Positions 1 to 10,306 are shown, numbered from the stretch's first letter. The stretch is DNA of 64,000 bases from JACPNO01 sp963825405 (GCA_963825405.1 CAWGTB010000003.1:1054001-1118000); one strand, 5' to 3'. Translations and numbers: made by a program. The notes: generated from the sequence alone by a model not told the origin.

Positions 1-1261
1 TGTCTGCGCGATAATGCGCTGGCCGCGGAGTTGATGGCGCAGGGTCACGACGTCACCCTGATTCCGGTGTACACGCCGGTGCGCAATGACGAGCCCAGCG
101 TCAGCAGGAAACGCGTTTTCTTCGGTGGCATCAGCGTTTATCTCGAGCAGCACATGGCGCTGTTCCGGCATACTCCGGCGATTCTCGATCGCCTGTGGGA
201 TTCCGCGCGTGTCATCCAGGCGGTCTCGCGCGGGTCCATTGCCACCAATCCGCACTTACTGGGCGCGCTCACCGTTTCCATGCTGCGTGGCGAGGATGGC
301 TACCAGCGCAAAGAACTAGACAAGCTGCTGGCATGGCTCGTTAAGCAGCCTGCGCCCGATGTCGTGTGTCTGCCGAATTCCATGTTGATCGGCTTGGCGA
401 AACCGCTCGCAAAAGCGTTGGGTCGCCCGGTATGCTGCACGCTGCAAGGGCGAAGATTTGTTTCTGGAAGGGCTCGGCGAGCCTTGGCGCGGGCAGGCGC
501 TGGAACTCATTCGCGCCGCCGTACCGCACGTGGACGCCTTTCTAGCGGTGAGCGAATACTACACCGAATTCATGCGTGGCTATCTGCAAATTCCGCAACA
601 CAAGATCCATGTCGTTCCTCTCGGCATCAACCTTAAGGGCATGGACCCCGGCTATCGCATTCGCTCGAATTGTTTCACCGTCGGTTATTTCGCGCGCGTC
701 GCGCCGGAAAAAGGGCTGCACGTTTTGTGCGAAGCCTACCGGCGTCTCCGCCACGACACAGAATTTTCCGGAGCCGCGCTCGAAGTCGCCGGATATCTTG
801 CTCCAGAGCATCGCGGTTATCTGCAGGGCATCGAACGCAAGATCAAAGAGTGGGGGCTATCAGGCGATTTCCGCTATCGCGGCGAGTTGGATCGCGCTCA
901 CAAAATCGAATTTCTGCGCAATCTCGACGTGCTCTCCGTGCCCGCCACCTACGACGAGCCCAAGGGCGTTTTTGCCCTGGAGGCCATGGCGCTGGGGATT
1001 CCAATCGTCCAGCCGCGGCGCGGCGCGTTTCCAGAGATCGTGGCAAAAACCGGTGGCGGCGTTCTGTTCGAGCCGGACGATCCCGCCGCTTTAGCCGATG
1101 CCATTTTTGCATTGTGGAAAGATTCCGCACGCCTGGAGCAGCTCGGCCGCAACGCGGCGCAGGGTGTTCGCGAGCATTATCCGGTGGCCAACATGGCGCG
1201 GCGCGCGCTCGAAGTTTATCGCGCCGTTCAGGAGAAAGCGGCCGTTGCTCCAGCTCACTGA
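1..1261 (+). CDS. Glycosyltransferase family 4 (5' partial, one frame change)
   Basis: A GT-B glycosyltransferase, expected to move a sugar from a nucleotide-sugar donor to an envelope or exopolysaccharide acceptor at the cytoplasmic face of the membrane. The frame is open from base 1, so the N terminus is outside the window. The C-terminal half carries the donor-binding features of the family: V-A-P-E-K-G-L after a short Rossmann strand, and the E-A-M-A-L-G-I-P block followed by P-E (E-x7-E type). The frame changes near 451: removing one G from a GGG joins C-T-L-Q-G to E-D-L-F-L-E-G. Its stop at 1259-1261 overlaps the start of the ABC ATPase, so it heads a four-gene operon. The acceptor cannot be inferred. 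Confidence 0.85.
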
Positions 1262-1910
1262 GCTCGCCAAGGAATATCCGGCGCCGCGCGGTTCCATTCC
1301 GATTCTCTCCGGCGTTTCGCTTTCGCTGAATCGCGGTGACGCGGCATCGATTGTGGGGCCGTCAGGCAGCGGCAAAAGCACATTGCTTTACATCCTGGGA
1401 GCGCTTGAGCCACCAACTTCCGGAACGGTCACCCTGGATGGCCGCAACCCGTACGCGCTTCCGGAAAAAGAGCTGGCTGCGTTTCGCAACAAGCAAATCG
1501 GCTTCGTGTTTCAGGATCATTGCCTGCTGCCGCAATGCTCGGTTTTGGAAAACGTGCTGATCCCGACGCTGGTGGCCGAATCGCAGGAAGGCGTCCGCGA
1601 GCGCGCCCGCGTGCTGCTCGAGCAAGTGGGCCTGGCCGATCGCCTGGATCATCGTCCGGGCGAACTTTCCGGCGGTGAAAAGCAGCGTGTGGCAATCGCC
1701 CGGGCGTTGATTCGCGAGCCGCTCCTGCTGCTGTGCGACGAGCCCACCGGCAATCTCGATCAGTCTTCAGCCAACGCCGTCGCATCTCTGCTGTTCGATC
1801 TGCATCGCGCGCGCAATACCATCCTGATTGTCGTGACGCATAACCTGGAGCTGGCGGCAAAGTTTCCGATACGATTGGAGTTGACCGACCGTCGGCTGGT
1901 GCGCGTATGA
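1245..1910 (+). CDS. ABC transporter ATP-binding protein, LolD/MacB type
   Basis: ATPase subunit of an ABC system of the FtsX-permease class, about 221 residues, normal for the family. It has Walker A G-P-S-G-S-G-K-S-T (about residue 38), Q-loop V-F-Q-D-H, signature L-S-G-G-E-K-Q-R, Walker B ending C-D-E-P-T-G-N-L-D (Asp about 165) and H-loop V-V-T-H-N. The frame is open further upstream, but TTG at 1245 is preferred: it follows GGAG at 1231 and overlaps the glycosyltransferase stop. The matching permease is two genes downstream, so the pair probably forms one transporter acting on envelope lipids, lipoproteins or a peptide; the substrate is unknown. Confidence 0.9.
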   Translation: MLQLTELAKEYPAPRGSIPILSGVSLSLNRGDAASIVGPSGSGKSTLLYILGALEPPTSGTVTLDGRNPYALPEKELAAFRNKQIGFVFQDHCLLPQCSVLENVLIPTLVAESQEGVRERARVLLEQVGLADRLDHRPGELSGGEKQRVAIARALIREPLLLLCDEPTGNLDQSSANAVASLLFDLHRARNTILIVVTHNLELAAKFPIRLELTDRRLVRV

Positions 1911-2319
1911 ATGTAACCGGCATCCTCGAAACCGCGCTGCACGTCGAGGATGTTGCGCGCTCCCGCCAGTTTTACCAAAACATTTTCGGCTTTCCTGTTC
2001 TGCAGGGCGATGACCGCTTTTGCGCGCTCAACGTGGCGGATAAGCAGGTGCTGCTGCTCTTCAAGAAGGGCGGATCAACCGAGCCCATAGCCGTTCCCGG
2101 CGGCATCATTCCACCGCACGGCGGACGACGGCAATCTGCATTTCGCTTTCTCGATTCCTGGCCGCGGACCTGGGCGCTTGGGAGGCGCGTCTGGGCGATC
2201 ATGGCGTCGCCATCGAGAGCCGGGTCCACTGGGAGCGCGGCGGTGACAGCATTTACTTTCGCGATCCCGACGGCCATCTGGCGGAACTGGTCACGCCGGG
2301 CATCTGGGCGATTTACTGA
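1907..2319 (+). CDS. VOC-family (glyoxalase/bleomycin-resistance fold) protein, two frame changes
   Basis: Small metal-binding vicinal-oxygen-chelate protein. The N terminus (I-L-E-T-A-L-H-V-E-D-V) and C terminus (S-I-Y-F-R-D-P-D-G-H-L-A-E-L) are characteristic of one VOC module, with a His near the start and a Glu near the end as candidate metal ligands. The start ATG overlaps the stop of the ABC ATPase (ATGA). Two extra G residues, near 2125 and 2162, must be removed to read the whole domain, giving about 136 residues and a TGA at 2317-2319. That TGA overlaps the ATG of the permease. It is odd to find it between an ATPase and its permease; it may detoxify or bind a small molecule connected with that transporter. 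Confidence 0.75.
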
Positions 2320-5300
2320 TGCGGCCCGCTTCACTGGTTACGCGCAATCTGCATCTATTACTGGCGCACGAATCTGGCGGTGATCGCGGGCGTCGCGGCG
2401 GCGGTTGCGGTGTTGGCAGGCGCGCTGCTGGTGGGTGATTCAGTGCGCGCGAGCCTTCGCGATCTGGTCCTGTCCAGGCTCGGCAGGACCGAATACGTCA
2501 TCTCATCCACGGGTTTTTTCCGCCAGCAACTTGCGGGCGATCTGGGTCTGGACGCCGCCTGTCCGATGATCACATTGACGGGCGTGGTCACGCATCAGGC
2601 GAGCGGCCGTCGTGCGTACGGCGTGCAGATCTACGGCATTGATGAGCGTTTCTGGAAATTTCATGGCATGGCGGGAGCGGAACTGCCCCTCATCAGTCCA
2701 GGCCTCGCGCAGGAGCTTGCCAGCCAGCCGAGCGATGCGCTGCTGGCGCGCGTCGAAAAGCCTTCAGCGATTCCGCGCGAATCCCTGCATGGCCGCAAGG
2801 AGGATGTCGGGCGCACGATTCGACTTGCCGGCTATCGGGTGCTTCCCGCGCGAGACCTCGGTGAGTTTTCGCTGCGTCCCCAACAAGGCCCGGTCCGCGC
2901 GATCTTCCTGCCGCTCGCAACCTTGCAACGAGATCTCGAACAGCCGTTCGCGGTGAATACGCTGTTGGTCAACGGGGCGCGCCCTCGGCCCGTGCTGGCG
3001 GAATTGCTGCGCGAGCGTTTCGCACTTGAAGATCTCGGCATCCGCATGCGCGTTCTCGAAGGTCACGACTGTCTGGTGCTCGAAACCACCGGCGCAGTCA
3101 TCAGCGATGCGCTGGCCCGTGCCGCGACTATCGCAGCAGCCCGCATGAACGTGCGCACGCAGCCGGTGTTGACCTACCTGGCCAACACGATTCGCTCCGG
3201 CGATCATGAAATTCCGTACTCGCTGGTGACGGCCACCGATGATCCCGCCGCACCCGCCCAAGACGACGGCACCACGCCTATCATGCTGAACGAGTGGGCC
3301 GCTCGCGATCTCGGCGTCAAACCCGGCGCGCCGGTATCGCTTGAATATTTCGTTTGGAAAAGCGATGGCCGCCTGGAAACCGTCAGCGCGCAATTCCAGC
3401 TTGCCAAGATTCTGCCCATCGTCGGCGCGGCCGCCGATCGTGATCTGGCTCCGGAGTATCCCGGCATCACGACGTCAGAAAGCCTGCACGATTGGGACCC
3501 GCCGTTTCCCATCGAGCTCAGTCGAGTGCGCCCGCGCGACGAAGATTATTGGAAGCGCTATCGCACCACGCCGAAGGCCTTCATCCCGCTGGCCAAGGGG
3601 CAGGAGCTGTGGGGCACGCGTTTTGGCAAGCTGACATCGATCCGTTTATTTCCTGCGGCTAGTGATGACCTGACCGAAGCCTTGTATGCCTACCGCCAGA
3701 GTTTGCGCAGCGTGTTGAATCCGCTGGAGGCTGGTTTCACAATCTCGGCCGCGCGAGCCGACGGTCTGCAAGCCGCGCGCGGCTCGACCGATTTCGGCGA
3801 GTACTTCGTCTATTTCAGTTTCTTTCTTATGGTGTCGGCTCTGTTGCTGGCCGGTCTGTTTTTCAAACTCGGCATCGAGCAGCGCCTGCGCGAAGTGGGC
3901 ACGCTCGCAGCCCTGGGATTTGCCGCGCGCGACATCCGCAAGCTGTTCCTCATCGAAGGCGCGATCCTCAGCGCGGCCGGATGCTTGGCGGGCGCGGCGG
4001 CGGCGATTGCGTACGGAAAGCTGATGCTGCTGGGCCTGCGCACCATCTGGTCCGGCGCAGTAGGCGTGACGTCTCTAGTGCTCCATCCTGATTTGCAAGT
4101 GCTCGCGCTCGGAAGCCTGGGCGGAATTGTGGCCGCGGTCGCCTGCATTTTATGGACCCTGCGCGGACTGCAGCGCGTGACCTCGCGCGGCCTGATTCTC
4201 GGATCATCCACTGCCAAGCCCGTCCACGGCGCGCGTATTCCTCTCGCCATGGCAGTGGGCGGTGCGGCGCTCATCGCCGCATCGGCAGCGCGCGCTCTCG
4301 ATCAGACCGCCGGCTTCTTCGGCGCAGGAACGCTGCTGCTGGCCGCGGCGCTCTGGTACGGCTGGATTCGCCTATCGCGCGGGTCCCTCGGCGCTCTGGA
4401 CAATGTCCGCCAACTGGGTCTGCGCAACGCGGCGTGGAAGCCGGGCCGCAGTATTCTTTGCGTTGCGCTCATCGCCTCAGCGACGTTCGTCGTGGTCGCC
4501 GTCGATGCCTTCCGCGTGGACACCGGATCGTCGCTTGCGAAGCAAGGTCCAAGCGGAGGCTTCGCGCTGATGGCGGAATCGCTGCTGCCCATTATTCACG
4601 ATCCCAACACCGCCGCGGGTAGGGAAGCGCTCAACCTCAGCCAGCCGGAATTGCGTGGCGTGCATTTCGTGCCGTTCCGCCTGCGGCCGGGTGACGATGC
4701 CAGTTGCCTCAATCTTTACCAGCCTCGCGATCCGCGCGTACTGGCCGTGCCAGGCGATTTCATTCGCGAAGGGCGTTTTGCATTTCAGGAATCGCTGGCG
4801 AAAACAGCCGCCGAGAGAGCCAATCCCTGGCTGTTGCTGAACGCCGCGCCCAACGATGGCGTCGTCCCCGCGATCGCTGACGCCAACTCCATGACCTACG
4901 TGCTCCATCGCAAGTTGGGCGATGAGATTACGATCGGCAACGTCCGCCTACGCCTGGTCGCGGCCCTCGCCGATAGTGTGTTTCAAGGTGAGCTCCTGAT
5001 TTCCGAATCCAATTTCCTGCGCGTTTTTCCGGATCAGCAAGGCTTCCGCTATTTTCTGCTTGAGGCCGATCGGAAGCAGGCGCAAGCCGTCAGCGGCGAT
5101 CTGGAATCCGATCTCGCCGACTTCGGGTTCGACGTCACGGCCACGCGCGAGCGTCTTGCCAGCTTCCACCGCGTGGAAAACACCTACATCGCCACGTTCC
5201 AGGCACTAGGCGGATTGGGATTGCTGCTCGGCACCGTGGGCTTGGCCGCCGTGCTCCTGCGCAACGTGTTGGAGCGTCGCCGCGAATTGGCGCTGCTGCG

Positions 5301-5562
5301 TGCGGTCGGTTACCGGCAGGGCAATCTGATCGCGATGGTGCTTGCCGAAAATGCGCTCCTGTTAATCGCAGGTTTGGCCATTGGCATGGTGTGCGCTCTG
5401 CTCGCGATCGCGCCCGCTCTGGCCTCGCGCGGTGGCGGTTTCTCGGTGATGTCCATAGCCGGCTTGCTGCTTGCCGTGCTGGTCACCGGAATGGCCGCAT
5501 CCCTGGCCGCTACTATCGCGGTGGCGCGCTTGCCGGTGCTCGCATCGTTGCGCTCGGAATAG
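2319..5562 (+). CDS. Large ABC transporter permease with two FtsX domains
   Basis: Membrane subunit partnering the ATPase at 1245. The protein has one N-terminal membrane segment, a long extracytoplasmic region, then a cluster of three membrane helices around residues 478-590, another extracytoplasmic region and a final three-helix cluster from about residue 943. This is the duplicated FtsX/MacB layout of lipoprotein or antimicrobial export permeases. The main open frame begins with a GTG at 2380, but ATG 2319, overlapping the VOC stop, is a better start: one extra C near 2354 separates M-R-P-A-S-L-V-T-R-N-L-H from Y-Y-W-R-T-N-L-A. Total about 1,080 residues. The large periplasmic loops suggest a mechanotransmission role; no substrate can be named. 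Confidence 0.85.
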
Positions 5563-5564
5563 CT

Positions 5565-6089
5565 TTACCAACCCATCCGTTGCCGCAGGGATGTGATGTG
5601 CGCCACGTGATGCCGGCCATGCCACTCGTAAAGCTGCACTTGCGCGTCGAGGTCCATCAAGCCCATTTCGGGATGGCGGAACGCGCGCGCAAAATCCGCC
5701 GATGAGAGCGAACGCAGTAGCAGCACCCAGCGGTGCTGCACCGCATCCAGCAGGCTTAGCGATACCTCGATCGGCGTCGAGCGCGAGTCTTCCAGCTTCG
5801 CCCACAGGTCTTCCTTGTAAGGCTTGATCATCGGCTCCGATTCCGTAAGCGCGAGCTTGGTCCGTATGTAAGCGTTGAGATGGCTGTCCGGCACATGATG
5901 CAGAACTTGGCGGATGGTCCATCCTTCCGGGCGGTACGGCGTATCAAGCTGGTCAGGCGAGAGGCCAAGAACCGCAGCGCGCAAATTGCCCGGCGCCGCC
6001 GCGATAGTCTCGATGGCCTGCGCTCGCCCATCGGCTGTTAAGCCGGCTTTTCTCTCGAACTTCCCAACAGGGTATTGCAGACTAGTCAT
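5565..6089 (-). CDS. DinB/YfiT-family metal-dependent enzyme
   Basis: Four-helix-bundle DinB-like protein of about 174 residues. The family includes thiol transferases and putative hydrolases that use a His-triad metal site. Candidate ligands are visible in H-H-V-P-D-S-H and in the C-terminal H-G-R-H-H-V-A-H block. The text P-E-G-W-T-I-R-Q-V-L-H-H-V is typical of the YfiT/BstA group. ATG at 6089 is chosen because the 13 codons upstream (from a TTG at 6128) look non-coding. It is convergent with the permease, leaving 2 bases between stops. The substrate is unknown. Confidence 0.8.
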   Translation of the reverse strand: MTSLQYPVGKFERKAGLTADGRAQAIETIAAAPGNLRAAVLGLSPDQLDTPYRPEGWTIRQVLHHVPDSHLNAYIRTKLALTESEPMIKPYKEDLWAKLEDSRSTPIEVSLSLLDAVQHRWVLLLRSLSSADFARAFRHPEMGLMDLDAQVQLYEWHGRHHVAHITSLRQRMGW

Positions 6090-6178
6090 GGAAAAGAGAT
6101 GCCGGGCACTCGTGCCGAGGTTCAGCAATCATCCCCCCACCCCAAAAGTGTTACCCTGATTCCAAATCCACTCTAATA

Positions 6179-8989
6179 ATGATCGGGACAACGGTTTCCC
6201 ACTACCGGATTGTCGCGCACCTGGGCCAGGGCGGAATGGGCGTGGTTTATCGCGCCGAAGATACGCGCCTGGGCCGACAGGTCGCCATCAAATTTCTGCC
6301 CGCGGCGCTCTCCGCCAACCCCGATGCGCTCGAGCGGTTTAAGCGCGAAGCGCGCGCGGCATCGGCGCTCAATCATCCGAATATCTGCACAGTTTTCGAC
6401 ATCGGCGAGGATGAACATCAGCCCTTCATGGTGATGGAACTGCTCGAAGGCGAAACCTTGTCCGCGCACATGTCGGGCAAGCCGCTGCCGGTATCCGAGG
6501 TCATCGAGTTCGGCACGCAAATCGCCGATGCGCTCGACGCCGCCCACGCCAAGGGCATCGTGCATCGCGATATCAAGCCGGGCAATCTTTTCCTAACCAA
6601 ACGCGGGCAGGCCAAAATTTTGGATTTCGGCGTAGCCAAGGTGGTTACGCCCGGTGCTGAGGCTGCCTCCCCCGCCAGCGAGAACGATGCCACGCGAGCC
6701 CTCGAGAGTTCGACCACACCCGGCCTCACCGTTGGCACGGTGGCATACATGTCGCCCGAGCAGGCATTGGGCCATGAGGTCAACGGCCGCAGCGACCTGT
6801 TCTCACTCGGTGTCGTGCTCTACGAGATGGCCACCGGCGTTCTGCCGTTTACCGGTAAGACCACGGCTGCCGTCTTCGATGCCATTCTGCACAAAGTACC
6901 CCCGCCGCCGAGTTCGCTAAACCCCAGTCTGCCTGCCGGACTCGACGCCATCATTTTGAAAGCGCTGGAAAAAGATCCCGAAGTGCGCTGCCAGACTGCT
7001 TCCGAGCTTCGTGCGGATTTGAAGCGGCTGGCGCGCGATTCCGGGTCGGCCGTCGTGGCGGCGGCAACCACCGCCCACGTGACCGCGGCAACGCCGGTGA
7101 TGCCATCGCGCAACAAGTCCTGGGTGTGGGCGGCGGGCGCCGCGCTGCTGGCCATCGTCGCCGCCGGAACCTGGTGGGCCACTCACCGGTCCAAACTGGT
7201 GACCGAAAAGGACACCATCGTGGTTTCGGAATTCGCCAACGCCACCGGCGAGCCGGTTTTCGACGTCACCCTGAAGCAAGCGCTGGCGGTACAGCTAGAG
7301 CAATCGCCGTATTTGAATATTCTCTCCGAGCAGCGTGCACGCGGAGCGCTGAAGCTGATGGGCCGCTCCCCGGATGAGCGCATCACCAACGCCATCGCAC
7401 GCGAAATCTGCCAGCGCAACAACCTGAAAGCCATGCTCACCGGTTCGATCGCCAGCCTGGGCAAAGGCTATGTGGTGCAGTTGGAAGCGCTCAACTGCGC
7501 AACCGGCGATTCGCTGGCCCGCGAGCAGGTGGAGTCGGAAGACAAAGAGCATGTGCTGCGCGCGCTGGGGAAAGCCGCCTCCAGCATGCGCGAACGCTTG
7601 GGCGAATCGCTCACGTCCATTCGCAAATTGGATATGCCCATCGAGCAGGCCACTACGTCATCGCTCGAAGCTTTGCAGGCCTTCGCGCTGGGCGAAGCAG
7701 AACGCGAAAAAGGCAACGAAACAACGGCGATCCCTTTTCTCGAACGAGCTATTCAGCTCGATCCCAATTTCGCTGTCGCGTACGGAAAGCTGGGCGTCGC
7801 GTACATGAACCTGCGGGAGACCAAGCGCGCGCAAGAGTATCTGAAGAAAGCGTTCGCGCTTGTGGACCGCGTCAGCGAGCACGAGAAGCTCTATCTGCAA
7901 GGCCACTACTACGGTTACATTACCCGGGAGCTCGACAAGCAAATTCAAACCCTGCAACTGGCGGCGCAAACCTATCCGAACGACGCCACTCCGCATATCA
8001 ATCTCAGTGCCGTCTATAGCCAGATGGGCCAGAACGAAAAAGGCAACGTCGAGAGCCGGGAAGCCATCCGGCTGGATCCCACGCTTTCGACTGCGCGTTC
8101 CAATCTGGCCTTTGGCCTGATCGAAGTTGGCCGTCTGGACGAAGCCCACGCCGTGATTCGGGACGCCAACGCGCGGGGAATGCAGGGTGATTTCCTGCAT
8201 ATGGTTTCCCTGGACCTCGCCATGGTTGAAGGCGACAAAGCCGAAGTGGACCGGCAGATGCAATGGGCCCGCGAGAAAGACTCTGAGGTCGTCTGGTCGA
8301 TTGCGGCGACTGCCGTCGCGACCAAGGGTCAATTGCGTCTGAGCCGCGAATACCGGCAGAGGGCCCGTGAAATCGCCACCCGGCAAGGCTTGCAAGGCGC
8401 GATTGTGGCGGGTGACGCAAATGATTTGTTCACGGGAGCGATATACGGACTTTGCGATCCGGTACGGAAATTCGCCGCGCCGGGTGCGGTCAATGAGGGC
8501 ACCGGTCCGCTGGCGCTGGCTTTTGCCGTCTGCGGCGAGTTTGCCAAAGCCCAGAAACTTGCCGACTTGCTGTATGCGGATTGCCCAACCGACACCCTGC
8601 AGAATGCCGTGCAGATCCCGGTGATCCGCGCCGTGATCGCGCTCGGGCAGAAACAGCCGGCCCGCGCCATCGAATTGCTGAAGGCCGCCGACTCCTACGA
8701 ACGCGTCACCGCCGCTATCCCGTACACGCGAGCCTCGGCGCATCTGCAAGCGGGTTCCGGTGCGGAAGCTGTGGCAGAGTTCCAGAAAGCAGTGGATACA
8801 CAAGGTTTCCAGCGCTTGCTTCCGGTGATCCCTCTATCGCAGGTGGGGCTCGCTCGCGCGGCCGCGCTTGCCGGGGATCGCGCCAAGGCCCGCAAGGCTT
8901 ATCAGGATTTCTTCGCGCTCTGGAAAGACGCCGACCCGGATGTGCCGTTGCTGGTGCAGGCCAAGAAGGAATACGAGAAGCTGCAGTAA
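6179..8989 (+). CDS. Transmembrane Ser/Thr protein kinase with TolB-like and TPR domains
   Basis: Hanks-type kinase, intact over 936 residues. The N-terminal kinase domain has the glycine loop G-Q-G-G-M-G-V-V-Y, Lys38 in V-A-I-K, catalytic H-R-D at 129-131, D-F-G at 149-151 and M-S-P-E-Q replacing APE. One membrane segment lies near 315-335. The outer part starts with a TolB-N/FlgO-like stretch (S-E-F-A-N-A-T-G-E-P-V-F), also found in other acidobacterial kinases, followed by tetratricopeptide repeats to the C terminus. It probably senses an envelope signal through the TPR part and phosphorylates cytoplasmic proteins. It is transcribed alone and followed by a palindromic repeat. Confidence 0.93.
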   Translation: MIGTTVSHYRIVAHLGQGGMGVVYRAEDTRLGRQVAIKFLPAALSANPDALERFKREARAASALNHPNICTVFDIGEDEHQPFMVMELLEGETLSAHMSGKPLPVSEVIEFGTQIADALDAAHAKGIVHRDIKPGNLFLTKRGQAKILDFGVAKVVTPGAEAASPASENDATRALESSTTPGLTVGTVAYMSPEQALGHEVNGRSDLFSLGVVLYEMATGVLPFTGKTTAAVFDAILHKVPPPPSSLNPSLPAGLDAIILKALEKDPEVRCQTASELRADLKRLARDSGSAVVAAATTAHVTAATPVMPSRNKSWVWAAGAALLAIVAAGTWWATHRSKLVTEKDTIVVSEFANATGEPVFDVTLKQALAVQLEQSPYLNILSEQRARGALKLMGRSPDERITNAIAREICQRNNLKAMLTGSIASLGKGYVVQLEALNCATGDSLAREQVESEDKEHVLRALGKAASSMRERLGESLTSIRKLDMPIEQATTSSLEALQAFALGEAEREKGNETTAIPFLERAIQLDPNFAVAYGKLGVAYMNLRETKRAQEYLKKAFALVDRVSEHEKLYLQGHYYGYITRELDKQIQTLQLAAQTYPNDATPHINLSAVYSQMGQNEKGNVESREAIRLDPTLSTARSNLAFGLIEVGRLDEAHAVIRDANARGMQGDFLHMVSLDLAMVEGDKAEVDRQMQWAREKDSEVVWSIAATAVATKGQLRLSREYRQRAREIATRQGLQGAIVAGDANDLFTGAIYGLCDPVRKFAAPGAVNEGTGPLALAFAVCGEFAKAQKLADLLYADCPTDTLQNAVQIPVIRAVIALGQKQPARAIELLKAADSYERVTAAIPYTRASAHLQAGSGAEAVAEFQKAVDTQGFQRLLPVIPLSQVGLARAAALAGDRAKARKAYQDFFALWKDADPDVPLLVQAKKEYEKLQ

Positions 8990-9085
8990 AAACATTTCTC
9001 GCAGAGACGCAGAGTACACAGAGAACGACAAAGGCCTTACCGTTGGGTTTCTCCGCGTTCTCTGCGTCTCTGCGAGAAATGTTTT
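8989..9085. repeat. Palindromic intergenic repeat, copy 1
   Basis: A near-perfect inverted repeat. The left arm begins AAAACATTTCTCGCAGAGAC and the right arm is its reverse complement, ending GAGAAATGTTTT; they are separated by about 25 unrelated bases. It starts at the last base of the kinase stop codon. The core CTCGCAGAGACGCAGAG recurs at three other intergenic sites in the window. It could fold into a long transcript hairpin, but there is no U-tract. Confidence 0.85.
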
Positions 9086-9100
9086 TGGGGTTGGTTGTTG

Positions 9101-9106
9101 TATAAT
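9101..9106 (+). promoter_or_regulatory. -10 hexamer TATAAT for the DUF3303 gene
   Basis: Perfect consensus TATAAT, 8 bases before ATG 9115, leaving almost no leader. No good -35 box is visible, because the repeat copy occupies that region. Confidence 0.5.
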
Positions 9107-9114
9107 TTCCGCCT

Positions 9115-9387
9115 ATGAAATACATCGTCAGTTGGTCTCTGCCCCACGCCACCTTCAACGCCGCCGTGGGCCGCTTCCTGCAGGCAGGCGGGCTGCCGCC
9201 GGCGGGAGTCAAGATGATCGGGCGCTGGCACGGAATGAACGGGCACGGCTTTGCGGTGGTCGAAACCACGGATGCGAAGGCGCTCTATGCCTGGGTTGCG
9301 GAATGGTCTGATTTAATGCCAATCCAGACCACGCCCTGTCTGGAAGATGCCGATGCCGGCGCAGTGCTCAAGGGGCTGAAGCGATAA
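9115..9387 (+). CDS. DUF3303-family small protein
   Basis: A 90-residue cytoplasmic protein resembling the DUF3303 family (dimeric alpha-beta-barrel-like small proteins of unknown function). Recognisable text is Y-I-V-S-W near the start, then F-L-Q-A-G-G-L-P-P-A-G-V-K-M-I-G-R-W-H, and V-V-E-T-T-D with a terminal W-x-x-L-M-P-I-Q-T. There is no signal peptide. The gene has a consensus -10 directly upstream and no Shine-Dalgarno site, so it is probably translated from a leaderless message. Downstream the inhibitor gene follows after 14 bases. No function should be assigned. Confidence 0.75.
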   Translation: MKYIVSWSLPHATFNAAVGRFLQAGGLPPAGVKMIGRWHGMNGHGFAVVETTDAKALYAWVAEWSDLMPIQTTPCLEDADAGAVLKGLKR

Positions 9388-9401
9388 GGCGACGTACGAT
9401 T

Positions 9402-9782
9402 TTGGCGCTGTGGCTCTGCCTTAGCGCTCTCGGCTGCCGGAGAGGTGTGATGGTACAAGTCGATCGCAGCGCCAACAATACCCAAATCCCGCTGACGGTA
9501 GGGCAGACGGTGGAAATTTCCCTGTCCGAGAATCCCACCACCGGATACCGCTGGGAACTGAGAGCCGCGGGCGACCCGGCGTGCGCCGCGCGCGGCGATA
9601 GTTTCGACGCGCCACCGCCCGGAATCGGCAAGAGTGGCACACGACGCTGGCGCTTCGAAGCGGTTGCCAAGGGAACGGGAAACATCGAACTGGCCTACCG
9701 CCGCGCCTGGGAGCAGGACAAGCCCCCTGCCGAAATCTTCCGGCTTACGGTGCGGGTCGAGCGAAGCCTCAAACCAGCGTGA
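9402..9782 (+). CDS. Chagasin-like (I42) cysteine protease inhibitor, exported
   Basis: About 126 residues. It carries the chagasin-family hallmarks: N-P-T-T-G-Y-R-W in the first inhibitory loop, a G-x-G-K-S-G-T-R-R-W-R-F middle block and Y-R-R-A-W-E near the end. Family members insert three loops into the cleft of papain-like proteases. The N terminus (A-L-W-L-C-L-S-A-L-G-C) is a short signal sequence ending in Cys, possibly a lipoprotein, though the lipobox is imperfect. Start TTG 9402 follows AAGG with long spacing and is uncertain. A papain-like protease gene lies 1.5 kb away at 11242-12034, a plausible target. The last 14 bases overlap the convergent gene. Confidence 0.85.
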   Translation: MALWLCLSALGCRRGVMVQVDRSANNTQIPLTVGQTVEISLSENPTTGYRWELRAAGDPACAARGDSFDAPPPGIGKSGTRRWRFEAVAKGTGNIELAYRRAWEQDKPPAEIFRLTVRVERSLKPA

Positions 9783-10248
9783 TCTCGACGCTCCGCTTCG
9801 GGTTGACGATTGCATGGGCCAGATCGTGCACGGCAGTAATTGGTATGGAAGCTATTTCGAATGCAACAAAGAACGGAACGAAAACGACTCCCAACGGTTC
9901 GAAGGCATCGGGTACCAACCACGCTCCACCTAGTATCACCGCCAATCCTACGTCCTCAACACATTGACGAAACCCATCGTGTTTAACGGGGACGCGCAGC
10001 CGGATCCGCGAAATCTTCGCTCGGTCAACCTTCACGCGCTTTCCGCTGTGTCGGAGCGTAAGTTCGCTCCCGCTCGTCGATTCGCAGAAACCGTTCACAG
10101 TTTTGCCCTCGCGGGTAGCGACTGACAGTTGCCCTTGCTGAGTGTCGGGGCACAATCGATCCCAAGTGGAGGTCATCTGCTCCATTGCACTCGCGCTCCC
10201 CAATCCCGCCGCCATCAAAACTGCTCGAACTACCCAACTGTTAGCCAT
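9769..10248 (-). CDS. Exported hypothetical protein
   Basis: A 159-residue protein that I do not recognise. ATG at 10248 is well supported by GGAGG eight bases upstream. The first 20 or so residues form a signal peptide (V-L-M-A-A-G-L-G-S-A-S-A). The middle part (K-T-V-N-G-F-C-E-S-T-S-G-S-E-L-T-L) resembles a small beta-rich domain seen in acidobacterial secreted proteins with a conserved G-K-R-V-K-V-D-R motif. The C-terminal third is hydrophobic (A-V-I-L-G-G-A-W-L-V-P, then V-V-F-V-P-F-F-V-A-F) and may be membrane-associated. It runs convergent to the chagasin gene with a 14-base overlap of stops. Confidence 0.75.
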   Translation of the reverse strand: MANSWVVRAVLMAAGLGSASAMEQMTSTWDRLCPDTQQGQLSVATREGKTVNGFCESTSGSELTLRHSGKRVKVDRAKISRIRLRVPVKHDGFRQCVEDVGLAVILGGAWLVPDAFEPLGVVFVPFFVAFEIASIPITAVHDLAHAIVNPKRSVEITLV

Positions 10249-10306
10249 GTGAAATCCTCCATGGCAGCAGTGTGGGGCAATTACCGGCTTATCAAATCTT
10301 GCGGTA

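Noticed and set aside
7658..8803. 381-codon antisense frame within the kinase TPR region
   Set aside because: The plus strand encodes intact TPRs; no ribosome-binding site or domain in the antisense frame.
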